64,000 nucleotides of DNA from CAWEDP01 sp963807925 (GTDB taxonomy: Bacteria > Acidobacteriota > Vicinamibacteria > Vicinamibacterales > CAVVIG01), in assembly GCA_963807925.1 (NCBI GenBank), contig CAWEDP010000002.1:186001-250000 (forward strand), in the 5' to 3' direction. Positions 52,290-63,020 of the stretch are shown here, one piece after another. Position 1 is the stretch's first letter. Each line of letters starts with the position of its first letter. The notes beneath the pieces were generated by a model that saw nothing but the letters and a program-made list of their open reading frames with translations, searched no databases and was not told the DNA's origin. Both the position numbers and the translations under genes were made by a program.

Positions 52290-54038
52290 TTAGTCGGCTG
52301 ATCCGCGCTCAACCGCGGTCTCGTATCGCGCGCGAATTGCTTGCGCAATCTCGTCCGTGAGATCGCGCGTCTCCTCGGTGGCGGCCCGCGACTCGATGGT
52401 CCGCACGTGCGCCGCAAGCGGGTGATCCCGAAACACATCGTCGAACCAGCGGGAAAAGTCGTGCCGTCGAAGATGTTGTGTGAGCCCTGGGAGGGGCAGC
52501 GTCGCGAGCAGCCCGATGAGCTCTTTCAACGTGCGGGCGCGAGCCTCCGGCCGCCCGTTGTCGACGAACACGAACGCGTGCGCCTCGACCACCGGCATGT
52601 CCAGATACTTCGATCGGTGCCTGACATGCGAGGTCAGTCGCGGGGCCAGCCGGAACCGTCGAACCTGACCATGAGACTCTTCGGCACCCGGCAGCAGTGC
52701 CGCTTCGTTGGTCGACAGATCCCGAAAGAGCCTGCCCGACATCGTCGCCGCGCCGGCCGGCAACCGGCAGATGTCCCTCAGCGCCTCCGCTTCCTGGGGA
52801 TCCGATTCGCGCGTCACGAAGAGGACGGCGTCACCGGTTTGACGGATCGCCGCATCGAGCCGGGAGATGCGGTACGTGACGAAGATGTAGCCCTCGAGCT
52901 CCGTGTCGATCAGCTGCGCGCTGTCGGGTCCGCGCAGGAAGTAGTGCGCTTCATCGAGCAGAATCTTGTGCGGCAATCCGCTGCGGCGCCGGAGCGTCAT
53001 CAGCAGCGGCAGCACGGCGCCGAGGTACTCGACCTTGGCCTGGTGAGCGACTTTCGAGAGATCGATGATGACGCTGACATCGGGGTGCAAGGCGCGCTCA
53101 AGCTCGCGCGCCTGCGGCGGCGGATCGTCGCCGCCGAGCGTCGTCACATTGGGCAGCGCCTCGAGCGACCGGTAGTCCCCTTCGGGATCGATGATGCACA
53201 GACAATACCCCTGCAGGATGAGCTGTTCGCAGATCAAGCCGGCCAGCCACGATTTGCCGGTGCCTGGCTCGCCGGCAATCAGGATGGTGCGGCCGCGGAT
53301 CGCAAGGGTGACGGGGGCGCCGTTCAACTGATGCCCCAGAAAAACCCGGCGCCGGCCCATTTGCGCGGCGGAGAGTCGCGGTTGCTGCGCGACCCGGCGG
53401 ATGTAGTCCGCCACGGCCGGCGGCCCGGTCCCGTCGATGACTTCGTCGGCCACGACACGCAGCGCCGGGCTGCCCCAGGCGACCGCCGCGCCCACTTCGC
53501 ACGCATCGAGCAGGTCGTGGTCGTTCTCCGCATCGCCGATGCCGATGGTGTTGTGGATCGATACGCGCAGCTCGAAGAGCGCCTGTCGAAGGCCGGTGGA
53601 CTTGGCGATCGCCGGCGGCAGGATCATGAGGCGGGAGCGATTGAACGCGAGGACCAGCGGCTGCTCGAGCCTGCGAATGACCTCGAGGACGAGCGGGGCC
53701 GACGCCTGGTCGCACTCGAGCACGCACTCGCCGGCCAGGACCTGGACCGAGCGCCGCGTGAGGTCGTCGAGCACGGTCTTGCTCGGGGCGTGGCCGAGGA
53801 CCACGTGCCGTCCGCTGATCGGGAAGTGCAGGACGGCGCCGTTCTCGGCGACGATCACGTCGAAACACGTCAGGTCGCCGGCGACGCGCGCGAGGTCGGC
53901 CAGACGCCGGCCCGTCACCAGGATGACGAGAATCCCCTCCCGGCGAACGGCGGCGATGGCGTCGCGGACCGCGGGATCGAGTGTCCCGTCCCGCGAGATC
54001 GTGCCGTCGTAATCAAGGGCAAAGGCGGCCAGTTTCAT
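52290..54038 (-). CDS. Fusion: HAD-IIB phosphatase + HerA/VirB4-like ATPase
   Basis: 582 aa. N-terminal half is a Cof/HAD-IIB phosphatase: DYDGT (D9/D11), VTGRR at 41-45, and motif IV IGIGDAENDHDLL (D169, D173). After a short linker a P-loop ATPase of the HerA/DUF87 type begins: Walker A GEPGTGKS (256-263), IIDPEGDYRSL (283-293), Walker B ILLDEAHYFL (about 359-368), and a C-terminal helical region. The two catalytic sites look intact. HAD-IIB proteins act on sugar phosphates; HerA-like ATPases act on DNA or large complexes, so the fusion's role is unclear. Convergent with the DHOD gene (15 bases between stops). Confidence 0.85.
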   Translation of the reverse strand: MKLAAFALDYDGTISRDGTLDPAVRDAIAAVRREGILVILVTGRRLADLARVAGDLTCFDVIVAENGAVLHFPISGRHVVLGHAPSKTVLDDLTRRSVQVLAGECVLECDQASAPLVLEVIRRLEQPLVLAFNRSRLMILPPAIAKSTGLRQALFELRVSIHNTIGIGDAENDHDLLDACEVGAAVAWGSPALRVVADEVIDGTGPPAVADYIRRVAQQPRLSAAQMGRRRVFLGHQLNGAPVTLAIRGRTILIAGEPGTGKSWLAGLICEQLILQGYCLCIIDPEGDYRSLEALPNVTTLGGDDPPPQARELERALHPDVSVIIDLSKVAHQAKVEYLGAVLPLLMTLRRRSGLPHKILLDEAHYFLRGPDSAQLIDTELEGYIFVTYRISRLDAAIRQTGDAVLFVTRESDPQEAEALRDICRLPAGAATMSGRLFRDLSTNEAALLPGAEESHGQVRRFRLAPRLTSHVRHRSKYLDMPVVEAHAFVFVDNGRPEARARTLKELIGLLATLPLPGLTQHLRRHDFSRWFDDVFRDHPLAAHVRTIESRAATEETRDLTDEIAQAIRARYETAVERGSAD

Positions 54039-54147
54039 AGGAGCCCGAACCGATCACAACACGACTGGAGGGCTCCTGCACAGGTGCCTCGCGCATCGGT
54101 GCAGGCTCGACGGGATCCTCGAGGCGCGCGCGGGCAGGCAGGCGCAT

Positions 54148-55713
54148 TCAACGGTCGCCTCGCGACGCCACGGCATCCGCCGTTCTGACAACTCGCAACG
54201 TGAGCAGGGTGCGCCGTCCAAGCGCTTCGGTCAGCTCACGATTGAGCTGTTCGATCGATCGCGGACTTGGCGGGCGAAGGCCGACGACCGTGGCCGTTAC
54301 CTCCCCTTCGTCCGGCGCAGCGGTGCGTACGCTGAGCACCTCCGCATCCGGAGAGTGTCCGGCAAGTATCCGTTCGAGCGCTTCCCGGGCGCGCTGTTGG
54401 GAGACGGCCTGCTCGTCTTCGTCCACGTACGTGCGATCATCGGCTTCTCTGGTCAAGACCGAACGCACGAACAGCCGGATGGGTAGTCCCGTCGCATCGA
54501 CCGCAGCCTTCTGGATGAGGCTCACCTGGTGGGGATCGATGACGACGGGCGCACGCACGGTCGCCCGGATCCGCAGCGAATCTCGCTGCTCGCGATGCAC
54601 CTCGATCAATTCTGCGCCCCGCACACCGTCCAGTCCGCTGCGCAAGCCCGTCGAGAGCGCGTTGAGGAACGACTGCCGTTGGCGCTCGACCTGCAGGCGT
54701 TGACGGACGCGCTCGTCGAGAAACACCTGACCGCCCTTGTCCTCGTCACGCGAGATCAGCGACCGGACGATCAGGTGGACGCGCGGATCGACCCGACGCC
54801 TGAGATCGTCTTCGGTCGTGGATACGAGCGCCGGTTCGATCGGCTGCGGCGTCAGCACGATCGCGACGACGTCGAGCTCCTCGCCGCGGCGCTCGTGCTG
54901 GACCTCGGTCACCTCGGCCCCCAGCACCGAGCGCATGTCGTCGCCGAGCGCGAGACGCAGATTTCTCGACAGGCGGTCGTCACCGACGAGCGTCACGAGC
55001 GTCTGCAGCAGGAATGCGGCAATCGGGATCAGGAGCACGACGGGCACCGCGAACCGCCGCAGCAGGGAAACGACGGTCCGACCGTCGCTGGCGCCCCTCG
55101 CGGTGAGCCCGGCCGCCACGAAGACTGCCCCGGCGGCGATCTCGATGGCCAGCAGGTTCGTGGCGAACAACAGGAAGGCGCCGAGCGCCGCGTCCCACCG
55201 GGCGTCCGACAGACACAGGCCGCAGACGGCAAGGGGCGGCACGAGCGCCGTGGCGATGGCGACACCCGGCAGCGTCGGGCTGAGCCGCTCGCTGGTGCGG
55301 GCAAAGGCTCCGGCGATGCCAGCGATGATGGCCACGAGCAGGTCGTACAGATTCGGCTTCGTCCGCAGCAGAATCTCCGTGCCGAAGTCGGGTCGGAGCG
55401 GCAGCGCGCCAATCAGCACGGCGAGACCAATCGCCAGGACGATGCCAACCGCCTCCGACAGGCCGGAAAACAGCAGCAACCGACGATCGTCCCGAATGAG
55501 TCCCAGCGCGATTCCGTAGATGGGGCCCATGAGCGGCGCGATCAGCATGGCGCCGATGACGACGGCGGTGGAGTTCGCCAGCAGGCCGTAGGCGGCAATG
55601 GCGGTCGACAGCAGGACCAGGACGTAGAACGAGGAGCGCGGGACCGCTTCGGCGGTGACGTCGCGGATGACGCCCGTGCGCTGCTCCTCACTGAGACGGG
55701 TCAGGACGGCCAT
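54148..55713 (-). CDS. DUF389 family membrane protein
   Basis: 521 aa. N-terminal half has the DUF389 core of about six membrane helices: SSFYVLVLLSTAIAAYGLLA, NSTAVVIGAMLIAPLMGPI, LPGVAIATALVPPLAVCGL. The C-terminal half (about 250-521) is soluble and carries two similar alpha/beta repeats (VRSLISRDEDKGGQVF..., VRSVLTREADDRTYVDE), unusual for the family, in which the hydrophobic domain is usually alone or with a short tail. The function is unknown. Same strand as the HAD-HerA fusion, 109 bases upstream of it. Confidence 0.85.
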   Translation of the reverse strand: MAVLTRLSEEQRTGVIRDVTAEAVPRSSFYVLVLLSTAIAAYGLLANSTAVVIGAMLIAPLMGPIYGIALGLIRDDRRLLLFSGLSEAVGIVLAIGLAVLIGALPLRPDFGTEILLRTKPNLYDLLVAIIAGIAGAFARTSERLSPTLPGVAIATALVPPLAVCGLCLSDARWDAALGAFLLFATNLLAIEIAAGAVFVAAGLTARGASDGRTVVSLLRRFAVPVVLLIPIAAFLLQTLVTLVGDDRLSRNLRLALGDDMRSVLGAEVTEVQHERRGEELDVVAIVLTPQPIEPALVSTTEDDLRRRVDPRVHLIVRSLISRDEDKGGQVFLDERVRQRLQVERQRQSFLNALSTGLRSGLDGVRGAELIEVHREQRDSLRIRATVRAPVVIDPHQVSLIQKAAVDATGLPIRLFVRSVLTREADDRTYVDEDEQAVSQQRAREALERILAGHSPDAEVLSVRTAAPDEGEVTATVVGLRPPSPRSIEQLNRELTEALGRRTLLTLRVVRTADAVASRGDR

Positions 55714-55755
55714 GGCATGCTCCTCGTTGGTCGCGCGCCTGCGGCGGCGCCGAGA

Positions 55756-56421
55756 TCACTCACACGTGCGTCGATCCCTCCACAAGCGATAGCCGCCCGC
55801 GAACGCCCGCGCGTTCGATCCGAGCCGCACGCCCGGCGGCAAGCTGTGCAAGCGTTTCGCGTTGCCGCCGCCGACCACGACATCGTCGACCTCGAGCGCC
55901 GCCTTCAGGCGGGTCACGACGTCGGTCACGTGCCGCCGCCACTTCTTCTTCCCGAGCCGCTCGAGTCCGGCCTGCCCGATGTACGCCTCGTAGGTGCGGC
56001 CCTTCTTGTACGGCAGATGCGCGAGCTCCATCGGCTCGAGGACGCCGTCGACGATCAGCGCGGACCCGAGACCGGTTCCCAGACCGAGAAACAGCATGCG
56101 GCCGCCTTTGTAGCTGCCGAGCGCCTGCATGGCCGCATCGTTGATCACCCTGACGGGACAACCGAAGGCGCGGCTGAAGTGGAACCCCACCCACCCCGGC
56201 CCGAGGTTCCGCGGTTCGCTCACCAGCCGCCCGTGCAGCACCGCGCCGGGGAGTCCGATCGACACCGCATCGTAGGTCCAGCCCGCGACAGCCCGTCGCA
56301 CGAGGCGCACCATTTCTGTCGCGGTCATCGTGGGCCCTGACGGAATCCTGACGGGCACTCTCCGCCCGGTGGCGAGCGCCTTGACGTGCGATCCGCCCAC
56401 ATCGATCACGAGAATGCGCAT
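55756..56421 (-). CDS. ROK-family sugar kinase (polyphosphate glucokinase-like)
   Basis: 221 aa. ASKHA/ROK motifs: IDVGGSHVKAL (phosphate loop 1), SIGLPGAVLHGRL, VINDAAMQALGSY (catalytic Asp), LGLGTGLGSALIVDG and ELAHLPY, which takes the place of the zinc/His motif; VDDVVVGGGNAKRL is the adenosine region. Short length and GxGTGLGxAL fit polyphosphate- or ATP-dependent glucokinases. A phosphoketolase is encoded divergently 105 bases away, so it may feed glucose into that pathway. Confidence 0.85.
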   Translation of the reverse strand: MRILVIDVGGSHVKALATGRRVPVRIPSGPTMTATEMVRLVRRAVAGWTYDAVSIGLPGAVLHGRLVSEPRNLGPGWVGFHFSRAFGCPVRVINDAAMQALGSYKGGRMLFLGLGTGLGSALIVDGVLEPMELAHLPYKKGRTYEAYIGQAGLERLGKKKWRRHVTDVVTRLKAALEVDDVVVGGGNAKRLHSLPPGVRLGSNARAFAGGYRLWRDRRTCE

Positions 56422-56526
56422 CGCCGATCACCGTAGTGCCCGTCGATCGCCGCGTCGCGAGAATCTACTCCTGCCGGCTCCGCAGGCGACCTTCCCTGAA
56501 CCGTGCGACAAGGGTATGGTGGGAGC

Positions 56527-58938
56527 ATGGCGTCACCTCTGTCGCGCGACCTGCTCACCGCGATGAACGGCTACTGGCGGGCGGCCAACTACCTCTCGGT
56601 CGGCCAGATCTATCTGCTCGACAACCCGCTCCTGAAGGTGCCGCTGCAGGCGGCTCACATCAAGCCGCGGCTGCTGGGGCACTGGGGCACCACGCCGGGG
56701 TTGAATTTCGTCTACGTGCACCTGAACAGGCTCATCACGCGGCACGATCTGAACATGATCCTCGTCGTGGGCCCAGGGCACGGCGGCCCGGCCATTGTCG
56801 CGAACACGTACCTCGAAGGCTCGTACACCGATCTTTACCCGAACGTCTCCCGCGACGAGGCGGGGATGAAGCGCCTCTTCACGCAGTTCTCGTTTCCCGG
56901 GGGCATTCCGAGTCACTGTGCACCGGAGACGCCGGGATCGATCAACGAGGGCGGCGAGCTCGGGTACAGCCTGGCGCACGCCTACGGGGCCGCCTTCGAC
57001 AACCCGAATCTGCTCGTGGCGTGCGTGGTGGGCGACGGCGAAGCGGAGACCGGTGCGCTCGCGACGAGCTGGCACTCGAACAAGTTTCTCAATCCGGCAC
57101 GCGACGGGGCGGTGCTGCCGGTTCTTCACTTGAACGGCTACAAGATTGCGAATCCCACGGTGCTCGCCCGGATTGATCGGGAAGAGCTGGAGCGGCTGCT
57201 GCGAGGGTACGGCTACGAGCCGCTCTTCGTGGAAGGCGACGCGCCCGAGCCGATGCACGCGCTCATGGCGACGGCGCTGGACCGGGCCATCGAGCGGATC
57301 AGCGCGATCCAGTCCGACGCGCGTGCGACGGGATTCCGCGCGCGTCAGTCGTGGCCGGTGATCGTGCTGCGGACGCCCAAAGGGTGGACCGGGCCGAAGG
57401 TCGTCGACGGGCTGCCGGTGGAAGGCACGTTTCGGGCCCACCAGGTGCCGCTGGCCGAGGTGCGAACCAAGCCGCAGCACCTGAAGATGCTCGAGCGGTG
57501 GATGAAGAGCTACAAGCCCGAGGAGCTCTTCGACCGGGACGGCTGCTTGAAGCCGGCGTTGGCGAAGCTGGCGCCCACCGGCGATCGGCGCCTCGGCGCG
57601 AACCCGCACGCCAACGGCGGACGGCTGCTCCGCGATCTGCGGTTGCCGGACTTCCGGGCGTATGCGGTGGCGGTGGAGCAGCCGGGCACGGTTCTGGCGC
57701 AAGCCACGCGCATCGCCGGGGCGTTCCTGCGCGACGTGATGAGCGCCAACCGGAACGCCTGCAACTTCCGCGTGTTCGGCCCTGACGAAACGGCCTCGAA
57801 CCGTCTGACGCATCTGTTCGAGGTCACCGATCGCGTGTCGACGGCCGAGATTCTGACGACCGACGATCACGTCTCGCCGGACGGTCGCGTGATGGAGGTC
57901 CTGAGCGAGCACCTGTGCCAGGGGTGGCTCGAGGGCTACCTGCTCACGGGGCGCCACGGGTTCTTTTCCTGCTACGAGGCGTTCATCCACATTGTCGACT
58001 CGATGTTCAACCAGCATGCGAAGTGGCTGAAGGTGACGCGCGCGATCGCGTGGCGGCGGCCCATTGCGTCGTTGAACTACCTGCTCACGTCGCATGTCTG
58101 GCGGCAGGATCATAACGGCTTCAGCCATCAGGATCCCGGCTTCCTCGATCACGTCGTCAACAAGAAGGCGGATGTGATCCGGGTCTATCTGCCGCCCGAC
58201 GCGAACACGCTGCTGTCGGTCGTCGATCACTGCCTGCGCAGCCGTCACTACGTGAACGTGATCGTGGCCGGCAAACAGCCGGAGCTGCAGTGGCTGGACA
58301 TGGACGCTGCCCTCAGGCACTGCGCCGCCGGCATCGGGATGTGGGAGTGGGCGAGCGGCGATCGCGGCGGCGAGCCGGACGTCGTGATGGCGTGCGCGGG
58401 CGACGTGCCGACGCTCGAGACCCTCGCGGCGGTCGATCTGCTGCGGCAGCACCTTCCCCAGCTGAAGATCCGCGTCGTCAACGTCGTGGACCTGATGACG
58501 CTGCAGCCGAAGAGCGAGCATCCGCACGGCCTGAGCGATCGCGACTTCGACACGCTCTTCACGACCGACAAGCCGGTGATCTTCGCCTTCCACGGGTACC
58601 CCTGGCTGATCCATCGCTTGACGTATCGCCGGACCAACCATGCGGGCCTCCACGTCCGCGGCTACAAGGAAGAGGGGACGACGACGACGCCGTTCGATAT
58701 GGTCGTGCTGAACGACCTCGATCGGTTTCATCTGGTGGGCGATGTGGTCGATCGGGTGCGGGGCCTCGGGGCGCGGGGCGCCTACCTGAAGCAGTTGGTC
58801 CGCGACAGGCTGTTCGACCACACGCAGTACGTTCATCGGTACGGAGAAGACATGCCGGAGATCCGCGAGTGGCGGTGGAGCGCCGGCGCTGCGAAGACGT
58901 CGAACGCGTCGCGCCGCCGCCTCGCCGGTCGGCGCTGA
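56527..58938 (+). CDS. xfp: Xylulose-5-phosphate/fructose-6-phosphate phosphoketolase
   Basis: 803 aa, TPP-dependent: cleaves X5P or F6P with phosphate to acetyl phosphate. Visible signatures: NYLSVGQIYLLDNPLL, VGPGHGGPAIVANTYLEG, FPGGIPSHCAPETPGSINEG, VVGDGEAETGALA (TPP/Mg), VLHLNGYKIANPTVLAR, FRVFGPDETASNRL, EGYLLTGRHGFFSCYEAF, SHQDPGFLDHV and HGYPWLIHRLTYRR. Length and all key regions are normal. ATG 56527 with GTGGGAG upstream. cydA follows after 19 bases, so phosphoketolase and the bd oxidase are probably co-transcribed. Confidence 0.97.
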   Translation: MASPLSRDLLTAMNGYWRAANYLSVGQIYLLDNPLLKVPLQAAHIKPRLLGHWGTTPGLNFVYVHLNRLITRHDLNMILVVGPGHGGPAIVANTYLEGSYTDLYPNVSRDEAGMKRLFTQFSFPGGIPSHCAPETPGSINEGGELGYSLAHAYGAAFDNPNLLVACVVGDGEAETGALATSWHSNKFLNPARDGAVLPVLHLNGYKIANPTVLARIDREELERLLRGYGYEPLFVEGDAPEPMHALMATALDRAIERISAIQSDARATGFRARQSWPVIVLRTPKGWTGPKVVDGLPVEGTFRAHQVPLAEVRTKPQHLKMLERWMKSYKPEELFDRDGCLKPALAKLAPTGDRRLGANPHANGGRLLRDLRLPDFRAYAVAVEQPGTVLAQATRIAGAFLRDVMSANRNACNFRVFGPDETASNRLTHLFEVTDRVSTAEILTTDDHVSPDGRVMEVLSEHLCQGWLEGYLLTGRHGFFSCYEAFIHIVDSMFNQHAKWLKVTRAIAWRRPIASLNYLLTSHVWRQDHNGFSHQDPGFLDHVVNKKADVIRVYLPPDANTLLSVVDHCLRSRHYVNVIVAGKQPELQWLDMDAALRHCAAGIGMWEWASGDRGGEPDVVMACAGDVPTLETLAAVDLLRQHLPQLKIRVVNVVDLMTLQPKSEHPHGLSDRDFDTLFTTDKPVIFAFHGYPWLIHRLTYRRTNHAGLHVRGYKEEGTTTTPFDMVVLNDLDRFHLVGDVVDRVRGLGARGAYLKQLVRDRLFDHTQYVHRYGEDMPEIREWRWSAGAAKTSNASRRRLAGRR

Positions 58939-58957
58939 CGGCCCCGCAGGAGGCTGC

Positions 58958-60322
<1,365 letters not shown>

Positions 60323-60330
60323 GAGTCGCC

Positions 60331-61371
60331 ATGGAGACGATCTGGTTTCTGCTCGTGGCCTTCATGCTGGCGGCGTACGTCGTGCTGGACGGGTTCGATC
60401 TCGGGGCCGGCATCCTCCATCTGATGATCGCGCGCACCGAGCCAGAGCGGCAGATCGTGCTGCGGACGATCGGGCCGGTCTGGGACGGCAACGAGGTGTG
60501 GCTGCTCGCCGGCGGCGGCACGCTGTACTTCGCCTTTCCGCTGCTGTACGCGTCCGGCTTCAGCGGGTTCTACCTGCCGCTGACCATCGTCCTCTGGCTG
60601 CTCGTGCTTCGCGGCATCGGCATCGAGTTCCGGATGCACCTCGGATCGCCCGTGTGGCGGGGCCTGTTCGACGGGTTCTTCGCGCTGTCGAGCGCCCTGC
60701 TGGCGATCTTCTTCGGCGCAGCGCTCGCCAACGTGATCCGGGGCGTGCCGCTGCAGCCCGATGGCGACTTCTTCGAGCCCCTGTGGACGAACTGGCGCGT
60801 CGGGCCGCAGCCGGGCATTCTCGACTGGTATACGGTGATTGGCGGCCTGACGGCGTTTGTCGCCCTCGCCGTCCATGGCGCGACCTACGTCGCCCTCAAA
60901 ACACTCGGCGAGGTCAACATCCGCGCCAGGCGCGTGGTGATGACCTGGTGGCCGTGGCTCCTTGCGCTGACGGCGATCAGCCTCGTCGCGACGGTGTACG
61001 TGCGACCGGGCGTCCTCGACAACTTCCGTGCGCACTGGCTTACTCAGCTCATCCCGCTCGTCGTGATTCTCGCCCTGTCGGCGATACGGAGGCTGACGCG
61101 CCAGGGTCGCGAGCGCTCCGCGTTTCTCAGTTCGGCCGTGTTCCTGGCGGCGATGCTGGCGGGCGCGGCGGCGGCGCTCTACCCGAACCTGCTTCCCTCG
61201 AGCGGGGCTGCAGTGCCCAGCCTCACCATCTTCAATGCCGTGGCGGGCCGGCACGCCTTGCGCGTCGGTCTCATCTGGTGGAGCGGAGGGATGTTGCTGG
61301 CCGTCGGATACGTCACCTTCGTCTACCGGATGTTTCGTGGCAAAGTGTCGGCTGAGACCTCGATTGAGTGA
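60331..61371 (+). CDS. cydB: Cytochrome bd ubiquinol oxidase subunit II
   Basis: 346 aa, with eight to nine membrane helices. Typical MLAAYVVLDGFDLGAGILH, PVWDGNEVWLLAGGGTLYFA, FPLLYASGFSGFYLPL and GLTAFVALAVHGATYVALK. Starts 8 bases after cydA. No cydX-like micropeptide is visible in the 86 bases after the stop, and no cydCD exporter genes are in the window. Confidence 0.97.
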   Translation: METIWFLLVAFMLAAYVVLDGFDLGAGILHLMIARTEPERQIVLRTIGPVWDGNEVWLLAGGGTLYFAFPLLYASGFSGFYLPLTIVLWLLVLRGIGIEFRMHLGSPVWRGLFDGFFALSSALLAIFFGAALANVIRGVPLQPDGDFFEPLWTNWRVGPQPGILDWYTVIGGLTAFVALAVHGATYVALKTLGEVNIRARRVVMTWWPWLLALTAISLVATVYVRPGVLDNFRAHWLTQLIPLVVILALSAIRRLTRQGRERSAFLSSAVFLAAMLAGAAAALYPNLLPSSGAAVPSLTIFNAVAGRHALRVGLIWWSGGMLLAVGYVTFVYRMFRGKVSAETSIE

Positions 61372-61457
61372 CGCCGGTGGCCTGCAGCCACGGGGCGTTG
61401 TTCCGGCGATGACGGATCGCGTCAACTGTACGATATGGAACGGGTGGGTGCCTGGGC

Positions 61458-62333
61458 ATGAGTGCATTGAGAGGCCTCGAAGGGCCGGTGCTGGCGGCGA
61501 TCGATCTGACCGAGACCGCCGATGAAATCCTGGCGCAGGCGAACGCCATAGCCGGCAGCCTGAAGACCAGCCTGATCGTGAGTCACGTCATTCACGAGAC
61601 GCTGCGTGTGCGCATGCTGTTTCCGCAACTGGCCGGGGCCGACGCGGCCGGGCACGCGGCGCTCGAGCAGCAGGTGCTGGAGGCCGTCGAAGCGCGCGTC
61701 GCGGCCGTGACGCGCCGGGCGGCCGGCGATTTCAGCGTGGCGATCGATTCCGGCTCCCCGCACGCGGGCATCCTGAGGCGCGCCGAGCAGGCGAGAGCCG
61801 GCCTCCTCGTCGTCGGTCCCGGCTCGGTGGCCGAGCGCGTCGCCCGGTACGCCACGTGCGCCGTGCTCGTTGCGCGCCGCTCACCCAGGGGAGGCGTCCT
61901 CGCCGCCACGGACTTCTCGGACCCCGCACTTCCCGCGATTGAAATCGCCGCTGCGGAGGCAGCACGTCGAGGCACGTGGTTGCGGCTGCTGCACTGCCTG
62001 GAGTTCAGTGAGCCGGTCCTCCTCGGACCGCCGAGGATGGCGGTCGGAGTCCTGCCCGCGCTCCCTGGCGAGCTCGTGCAGGAGCTCGAGCGCGACGCGG
62101 GCGAACGCCTGCGCGCCAGCCTCGCGCGATTTGCCGTGAAGGGTGAGTGTCTCCTTACGCGGGGGACCGCCGCCGGCTCCATCGTGGAGGCCGCGAGGAC
62201 CGCGCCCACCGAACTGGTCGTGATCGGCACGCGCGGCCGGTCGAATCTCAGGCGGCTGCTGCTCGGCAGCGTCGCCGAGACCGTGCTGCGGACCGCGCCG
62301 TGCTCCGTGATGGTGGTCCGTCTCGCGCAGTGA
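61458..62333 (+). CDS. Tandem universal stress protein
   Basis: 291 aa, two Usp domains. The first (about 8-143) keeps VLAAIDLTETADEIL but has a weak ATP loop (VVGPGSVAERV). The second (about 146-291) has GGVLAATDFSD and the complete nucleotide motif VVIGTRGRSNLRRLLLGSVA, ending APCSVMVVR. Only the second domain probably binds ATP. Upstream 86 bases carry no clear promoter. It likely belongs to the low-oxygen/energy-stress group with cydAB. Confidence 0.9.
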   Translation: MSALRGLEGPVLAAIDLTETADEILAQANAIAGSLKTSLIVSHVIHETLRVRMLFPQLAGADAAGHAALEQQVLEAVEARVAAVTRRAAGDFSVAIDSGSPHAGILRRAEQARAGLLVVGPGSVAERVARYATCAVLVARRSPRGGVLAATDFSDPALPAIEIAAAEAARRGTWLRLLHCLEFSEPVLLGPPRMAVGVLPALPGELVQELERDAGERLRASLARFAVKGECLLTRGTAAGSIVEAARTAPTELVVIGTRGRSNLRRLLLGSVAETVLRTAPCSVMVVRLAQ

Positions 62334-62336
62334 TCC

Positions 62337-63016
62337 ATGCGACCCTCGCCATTCCATTTCTTCCCGCTGGCGGTCCCGTTCGTGCTCGGGCTCGTCGTCC
62401 TCGTGGCGATTGTCATCGGGCTCATCGAAATCAACGCGCTCAGCTACGCGTACGAGAAGATCGGAATCGACAGGCGGTACGTGTTCGGGATCCTCATCCT
62501 GTCGCTCCTCGGCAGCTACATCAACATTCCCGTCGCGCAGCTCCCGCCAGAACGCCTCGTGTCGAATCGAGAGGCCGTTTTCTTCGGCATGCACTACGTC
62601 GTGCCGGTCGTCGAACAGTGGCCCGGGACCGTCGTCGCGCTGAATCTCGGCGGCGCGATCGTGCCGACGATGCTGTCGGTGTATCTGCTGGCCGTGAATC
62701 ACATCTACGTGCGGGCCGCCGCCGGCGTCGCGATCATGACCGTGCTGGTCCACTGGATGGCCACGCCGGTGCCGGGGGTGGGCATCGCCGTGCCGACCTT
62801 CGTTCCCCCGATCCTGGCCGCCGGCCTCGCGTTGGCGCTGTCGCGACGCTCGGCGCCGGCGCTCGCGTACATCGTCGGAAGTCTGGGGACGTTGATTGGC
62901 GCGGACCTCCTCAATCTGGGGCGATTGCAAGGGCTGGGCGCGCCGATCGCCTCGATTGGCGGCGCCGGCACGTTCGACGGCATTTTTCTCACGGGAATCC
63001 TGGCCGTGCTGCTCGC

Positions 63017-63020
<4 letters not shown>
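62337..63020 (+). CDS. DUF1614 family membrane protein
   Basis: 227 aa, about six membrane helices. Conserved stretches seen: LGSYINIPVAQLP, NLGGAIVPTMLSVYLL, VPTFVPPILAAGLALAL, YIVGSLGTLIGADLLNL and IGGAGTFDGIFLTGILAVLLA. These match the DUF1614 family. The function is unknown; in other genomes it sits beside stress genes, to my recollection. Starts 3 bases after the Usp gene and overlaps ftsH by four bases (ATGA). Confidence 0.88.

Noticed and set aside
55760..56431. Second 223-codon frame over the ROK kinase
   Set aside because: Shifted shadow of 55756-56421; only the latter has ROK motifs.
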